A DNA stretch of 9,193 bases from Planctomycetaceae bacterium. Its GTDB lineage: Bacteria > Planctomycetota > Planctomycetia > Pirellulales > Pirellulaceae. The stretch spans positions 3,510 to 12,702 of the forward strand of contig DMPQ01000346.1 in the NCBI GenBank assembly GCA_003455945.1, written 5' to 3'. The notes beneath the pieces are model-generated. The model saw only the letters and a list, made by a program, of their open reading frames with translations. It had not been told where the DNA came from and did no database searches. Below are positions 6,472 through 9,193 of this stretch, piece after piece. Each line of letters opens with the position of its first letter. Positions within the stretch are counted from its first letter, which is position 1. Position numbers and translations under genes: made by a program.

Positions 6472-7269
6472 TCAGTGATCGAGGCTCTCGCCCGCCGAGC
6501 GGGTGCTCAGGAAGGCGTCGATCTCGCTGATCACATCACCCGTCGCGACCTCTTCCTCCAACGGAATCCCGTTGAACGACTCGCCGTCCACCGCGTCGAG
6601 CAGGTGCTCCTCGACCTCGATCCGCGAGCGGATGTCGTCGAGCGATTCGCGGAGTCGCGAGATGCGGCTGTCGTCGAAGTGCAGGTCGCTGGCGGTCTTC
6701 GCGACTTCGACCAGCTTCATCCGAGCCTCGAGCTGAGCGATCTCGACTTCGAGCTGCTCGCGCTTCGACTCGGTCTCGGCGATCTTCTGCCGAGCCGCAT
6801 CGAGTCCGGCCTGCTGAGCGGTCAGCACCTGGGCCTTGGTGTCGACGATCGCCTGGCTCGTCTTGTACAGGTCCCACCGACGCTTCAGGTCGGCCTGGAC
6901 CTCGGTGACCGAGTAGCTGCGATCGCGAGACACGAACATCGTCTCACCGCTGTCCAGGTGATCCTTCAGCCGCACGATCCCGGCGAGCTGCTCGTCGAGA
7001 CCTTCGCGAGCCGCGACGACCTCTTCCTGAAGCCGGTCGACCCGCAGCTGCTGGCGAGCGAACTCGTACTTCATCTGGTTCACCTCGGGATCGAGCTTCG
7101 CGAGCTGATTCCGAGCGTCCTTCAGCTTGAACTCGACCGGCACGGTGTCATCGATCCGCTGCCGCATCTGGCCGAACGCCGTGGCGGTGTAGCTCGTGAC
7201 CCGAGTGCCGAACAACAGGGTGACCAACAAGGCAACACCCAAACCGACCAACACGACTTTCTTGACCAT
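6472..7269 (-). CDS. Single-pass membrane-anchored coiled-coil protein, function unknown
   Basis: A 265-residue protein beginning MVKKVVLVGLGVALLVTLLF, which is an N-terminal membrane anchor (about residues 4-21) or uncleaved signal. Residues of about 45-105 and 120-225 are Glu/Lys/Arg/Leu/Gln-rich with heptad-like spacing (for example EQLEVEIAQLEARMKLVEVA), indicating long coiled coils. A short break at 107-122 contains SGETMFVSRDRSYS. The acidic C-terminus (EEEVATGDVISEIDAF) looks flexible. The anchor-plus-hairpin layout recalls PspA-like or membrane-stress proteins, but I see no decisive PspA motif. I recall similar uncharacterised proteins as widespread in Planctomycetes. The frame is open for 36 codons upstream, but ATG 7269 has AGGAGG nine bases before it and opens directly into the anchor. 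It forms its own unit: a 463-bp gap lies upstream and an intrinsic terminator lies 35 bp downstream. Confidence 0.85.
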   Translation of the reverse strand: MVKKVVLVGLGVALLVTLLFGTRVTSYTATAFGQMRQRIDDTVPVEFKLKDARNQLAKLDPEVNQMKYEFARQQLRVDRLQEEVVAAREGLDEQLAGIVRLKDHLDSGETMFVSRDRSYSVTEVQADLKRRWDLYKTSQAIVDTKAQVLTAQQAGLDAARQKIAETESKREQLEVEIAQLEARMKLVEVAKTASDLHFDDSRISRLRESLDDIRSRIEVEEHLLDAVDGESFNGIPLEEEVATGDVISEIDAFLSTRSAGESLDH

Positions 7270-7732
7270 CTCCGAAACCCTCCTGGGCTTGCCCAAAACG
7301 AGCGCTCGCGGCGACCGCCGCGTCCGGCTCAGGCGTCTGTCCGCCCTCGACAACCGCAGATTCGGCGACCGAGCCACGATCTTTACCGACCTTCAGTTTT
7401 TTTCCGAGGTCGTTCCCGACTCGGTCCCGGCCCCTGAGATCACTCCGCGCCCTTCGTTCGTCCTGCCCGGTCCCGGCGGAGGGACCGTCGGCAGCCGCCC
7501 GATTCGTGTCCCCTTTCTGCCGCATTGTCAGGCGTTTGCTGTCGGATTCGGACAACGAAACGGCTCGTTCGGCGAACCTTCGTCACGGTTTCCCTGTCTC
7601 GTTCGCTTGGAAAAGTACGGGTGATGCGGAACTCTGGGCTGCGGTTGACCCGTCGAACAGACTCGTTCGGTACACCGCTTGCCCTGAACCGATAGATGAC
7701 CTCGACGGCCTTAGGGAACAGGAGACGTCGCG
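7270..7732. other. Divergent intergenic region, no convincing gene
   Basis: 463 bp separate the minus-strand coiled-coil gene from the plus-strand small gene, so both promoters should lie here. It contains a bulged hairpin at 7463-7494, a run of seven T at 7397-7403 flanked by CGACCT (7387-7392) and AGGTCG (7407-7412), and a TTGACC box at 7645-7650 on the plus strand with no good -10 at standard spacing. Frames crossing the region on either strand lack ribosome sites and family-like composition. Confidence 0.6.
7463..7494. repeat. Bulged hairpin in the divergent intergenic region
   Basis: Outer arms CTGCC and GGCAG and inner arms CGGTCCC and GGGACCG give a twelve-pair stem. It has a six-base loop (GGCGGA) and a two-base bulge (TC at 7488-7489). 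No T-run follows on either strand. It could be leader structure of the coiled-coil mRNA, a protein-binding site, or chance. Confidence 0.4.
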
Positions 7733-7951
7733 ATGGCTACCGAACCTCGCTCAGGCGACCCGATTCGCCTCCCCGCTCCCATCGAGCCGACCTCCGCCAC
7801 GTGCGAGATCGCGCTGCCGGACCCGATGACCGACCTGGAAGGGTGGTTGGTCGCCTCGCTCGAACGTCTGGAAGGACGCTTCGAAGCGTTCATCACCCAC
7901 GACTCGCGACGCCGTTCGATCGGTTCGCGTCGCAGTCGCGATCAGGCCTGA
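7733..7951 (+). CDS. Small conserved-looking hypothetical protein (72 residues)
   Basis: The only plus-strand gene I accept. The ATG at 7733 has AGGAGA eight bases upstream, a strong ribosome site. The protein has a Pro-rich N-terminus (about 1-25), then an amphipathic helical core with alternating acidic and hydrophobic residues (PMTDLEGWLVASLERLEGRFEAF, in two parts around 31-53). A basic Ser/Arg tail follows (SRRRSIGSRRSRD). There is no membrane segment, Cys pair or known motif. I recall short planctomycete proteins with a similar helix plus a basic tail, but assign no function. The tail composition might suit nucleic-acid or ribosome contact (inference). It ends tail to tail with the transporter gene, overlapping it by ten bases within a palindrome. 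Its promoter should lie in the preceding 463-bp gap. Confidence 0.65.
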   Translation: MATEPRSGDPIRLPAPIEPTSATCEIALPDPMTDLEGWLVASLERLEGRFEAFITHDSRRRSIGSRRSRDQA

Positions 7952-7954
7952 TCG
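7939..7954. repeat. Perfect 16-bp palindrome over two convergent stop codons
   Basis: CGATCAGGCCTGATCG reads the same on both strands. It contains the TGA stop of the small plus-strand gene (7949-7951) and the TGA stop of the minus-strand transporter (7942-7944), placed symmetrically. It has no loop or T-run, so it is not a standard bidirectional terminator, although each mRNA 3' end could fold weakly here. Confidence 0.6.
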
Positions 7955-8898
7955 GCCGGTCCAGGCCCCTCGCTGACCTTTCGAGCCGGTCGGGGAGGCT
8001 CGCGAGCCATGCCGATGAAGCCGACGATCGTCAGCAGCACGCCGGCGATCGTCAGCCCTCCGAACGCCTCGCCGAAGAAGAGCGAACCGACCAGCGCGGT
8101 CAGCGCCACCTGAGTCGAGTTGAGCAGGTGGACGTAGAGGACCGAGATCGCTCGCAGCGAAAGCGAGAGCGACAGGAAGGCGGCGGCATTCGCCAATCCG
8201 GCAGCCGTCATCATCCCCCATGACCAGCCGTCGATCTCTCTGACTCCGTCGATCCCCAAGCGAGAGAATCCCAGGCTGCCGAGCCCGACGAGACCGACGA
8301 CGCCGACGATCACCATCGGTAGCGAAACGGGCGCTCCCTTGCCGGTCGCTCGCCGGATCGCGAACCCGAGGATCGAATACGAGACTCCCGAAGCAGCTGC
8401 GGCCAGGCTGCCGAGCGCTCCGGCCTGCCAGTCGCGATCGACGGTGACCGCGGTTCCGCCGCTTCGCGAGACCGATAGCAGCACCATCGCGACCAGAAAG
8501 ACCGGGATCGACGCGAGCACGTTCGGCCTCAGCGGAACCCGCTCGCTCAGTCGCTGGATCAGGGCGCTGCTGCAGATCATCGCGCCCAGACAGAGCGGCA
8601 CCGTGACCGACAGGCCGATCCGTTCGAGCCCCCACTGGAATGCCAGATTGCCTCCGAACTGGCCGATGCATCCGGCGGCAATCAGCCCGATCCAGCTCCG
8701 GCGCCCGAATCCGGCGACCTCGCCGCGCCCGACGGCCAGGGTCAATGGAGGCCCGAGAAGCGCGATCAGCCAGAAGCTCTTGACCGCCGAAACCCAGGCA
8801 GCGTCGACCGACGTCGCCCCTCGCAGAAACGAGTTCGCGGCGGCGTAACCGATCGCGGAGAGTGCGCCGAGCAGCAGGCCGGCTCGAAAGCTGGTCAT
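7942..8898 (-). CDS. EamA / drug-metabolite-transporter family permease
   Basis: A 318-residue inner-membrane protein of the DMT superfamily, which exports or exchanges small metabolites; the substrate cannot be told from sequence. Ten hydrophobic helices are visible near 7-27, 35-57, 69-90, 95-116, 127-144, 159-181, 193-211, 227-248, 251-276 and 282-298, forming two five-helix EamA repeats. Helix 9 runs into GEAFGG, a common end of the second EamA repeat. The C-terminal tail is short and polar. The ATG at 8898 has AAGGAGT eight bases upstream and opens directly into the first helix. The same frame is open for 36 codons further up, but that part is Arg/Pro-rich and not family-like. It is probably monocistronic: a terminator-like hairpin lies upstream after the dehydrogenase, and the opposing small gene lies downstream. 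Confidence 0.9.
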   Translation of the reverse strand: MTSFRAGLLLGALSAIGYAAANSFLRGATSVDAAWVSAVKSFWLIALLGPPLTLAVGRGEVAGFGRRSWIGLIAAGCIGQFGGNLAFQWGLERIGLSVTVPLCLGAMICSSALIQRLSERVPLRPNVLASIPVFLVAMVLLSVSRSGGTAVTVDRDWQAGALGSLAAAASGVSYSILGFAIRRATGKGAPVSLPMVIVGVVGLVGLGSLGFSRLGIDGVREIDGWSWGMMTAAGLANAAAFLSLSLSLRAISVLYVHLLNSTQVALTALVGSLFFGEAFGGLTIAGVLLTIVGFIGMAREPPRPARKVSEGPGPADQA

Positions 8899-8914
8899 GC
8901 CGTCGACTCCTTCA

Positions 8915-8926
8915 TCGGACGTCCGA
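8915..8926. promoter_or_regulatory. 12-bp palindrome upstream of the transporter start
   Basis: TCGGACGTCCGA is a perfect palindrome 16 bases before the transporter ATG, just outside its ribosome site. It could be a repressor operator in the leader. One copy in GC-rich DNA is weak evidence. Confidence 0.25.
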
Positions 8927-9028
8927 AACGGCGGCCGGCGACTCGGAAGCGGTGCGCGTCCGAACGGTCGACCGGCGCATTGCCGACGAGCGCCGCGTCC
9001 GGGCACGATCGGCTCGCCGCAACGGCAA

Positions 9029-9062
9029 AGGGCGAGCCGGGAACCGCTTCCCGCCTCGCCCT
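9029..9062 (-). terminator. Strong hairpin, probable terminator after the dehydrogenase gene
   Basis: Fifteen-base arms (AGGGCGAGCCGGGAA on the plus strand and its partner at 9048-9062) pair with one mismatch around a four-base loop (CCGC). In the minus transcript the stem is followed by UUU, a poor U-tract. It lies 32 bp after the stop of the gene at 9095-9193 and 130 bp before the transporter start, where a terminator is expected. Confidence 0.65.
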
Positions 9063-9094
9063 CGCTCGGCTCGTTCGTTCGGACCCGACGCTCA

Positions 9095-9193
9095 TCAGCC
9101 GGCCAGCAGCTTGTTCATCGCCCCGACCAGTTCGCGCACCGCGTCGACGCTCTTCGCGAAATCGGCTCGTTCCTGCGGATCGAGATCGAGTTC
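9095..9193 (-). CDS. mdh: Probable malate dehydrogenase, last 32 codons only
   Basis: Only the C-terminus is visible, beginning ELDLDPQERADFAKSVDAVRE and ending in MNKLLAG. The strand-end ELDL, the D/E-rich turn, and the last amphipathic helix with KSVDAVRELV match the end of LDH-like malate dehydrogenases, which interconvert malate and oxaloacetate with NAD in the citric acid cycle. Catalytic and cofactor-binding residues lie outside the window, so lactate dehydrogenase or a chance resemblance cannot be excluded. A strong hairpin follows its stop. It is on the same strand as the transporter but probably a separate unit. Confidence 0.55.
   Translation of the reverse strand, partial: ELDLDPQERADFAKSVDAVRELVGAMNKLLAG

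Noticed and set aside
7380..7425. GGAAC-like box followed by an A-rich spacer and GTC on the minus strand, resembling an ECF promoter.
   Set aside because: The distance between the boxes is 21 bases, several more than usual ECF spacing, and the -10 part is poor.
7148..7555. Minus-strand frame of 135 codons overlapping the start of the coiled-coil gene.
   Set aside because: No ribosome site, no hydrophobic or family-like pattern, and it overlaps a much better supported start in another frame.
7645..7676. TTGACC ... TACACC as a sigma-70 promoter for the small plus-strand gene.
   Set aside because: The spacer is 20 bases and the -10 match is weak; kept only as a remark in the intergenic entry.
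7506..7829. Plus-strand frame of 107 codons overlapping the small gene.
   Set aside because: Poor start context and shadow-like C-terminus; the frame starting at 7733 has the better ribosome site.

Overview
The window looks like chromosomal DNA of a planctomycete (Planctomycetota). GC content is high, about 64 % by eye. The strongest pointers are families I know mainly from that phylum: a Ser/Thr kinase with a DYG activation motif and a polytopic tail, an FHA-type protein, a short ECF-like sigma factor lacking the usual sigma-4 motif, and a membrane-anchored coiled-coil protein starting MVKKV. The assignment rests on remembered family resemblance, not on a search. Almost everything is on the minus strand; only one small gene (7733-7951) is on the plus strand.

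Layout, read in the minus direction from the right edge. (1) The last 32 codons of a probable malate dehydrogenase (9095-9193), followed by a strong hairpin that is probably its terminator. (2) A ten-helix EamA/DMT-family transporter (7942-8898). It meets a 72-residue plus-strand gene (7733-7951) tail to tail, with a 10-bp overlap centred on a perfect 16-bp palindrome. (3) A 463-bp divergent intergenic region without convincing genes. (4) A single-pass coiled-coil protein (6472-7269), closed by a clear intrinsic terminator (6405-6437).

(5) The main block is a tight minus-strand cluster: FHA-type protein, Ser/Thr kinase with about eight C-terminal membrane helices, bitopic membrane protein, ECF-like sigma factor, and then asparagine synthetase asnB, which runs off the left edge. 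The membrane-protein frame can start in an ATGA overlap with the kinase stop, although a stronger ribosome site favours a start 21 bp further on. The sigma gene starts in an ATGA overlap with the membrane-protein stop. asnB follows after 45 bp. This reads as one transcription unit joining phospho-recognition, a membrane kinase, an unknown membrane partner and a transcription factor. It is the best candidate here for an integrated, little-described signalling system. Linkage of planctomycete ECF sigma factors with Ser/Thr kinases is already known in general; the membrane partner and the attached asnB are less obvious parts.

Start codons needed judgement in several places. The kinase probably starts at TTG. 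The FHA gene probably starts at a GTG with a GGAGG site rather than at an ATG that directly abuts the upstream terminator. The transporter and coiled-coil genes start inside longer open frames, at ATGs with strong Shine-Dalgarno sites. No tRNA, rRNA, CRISPR, insertion sequence or prophage feature was seen.
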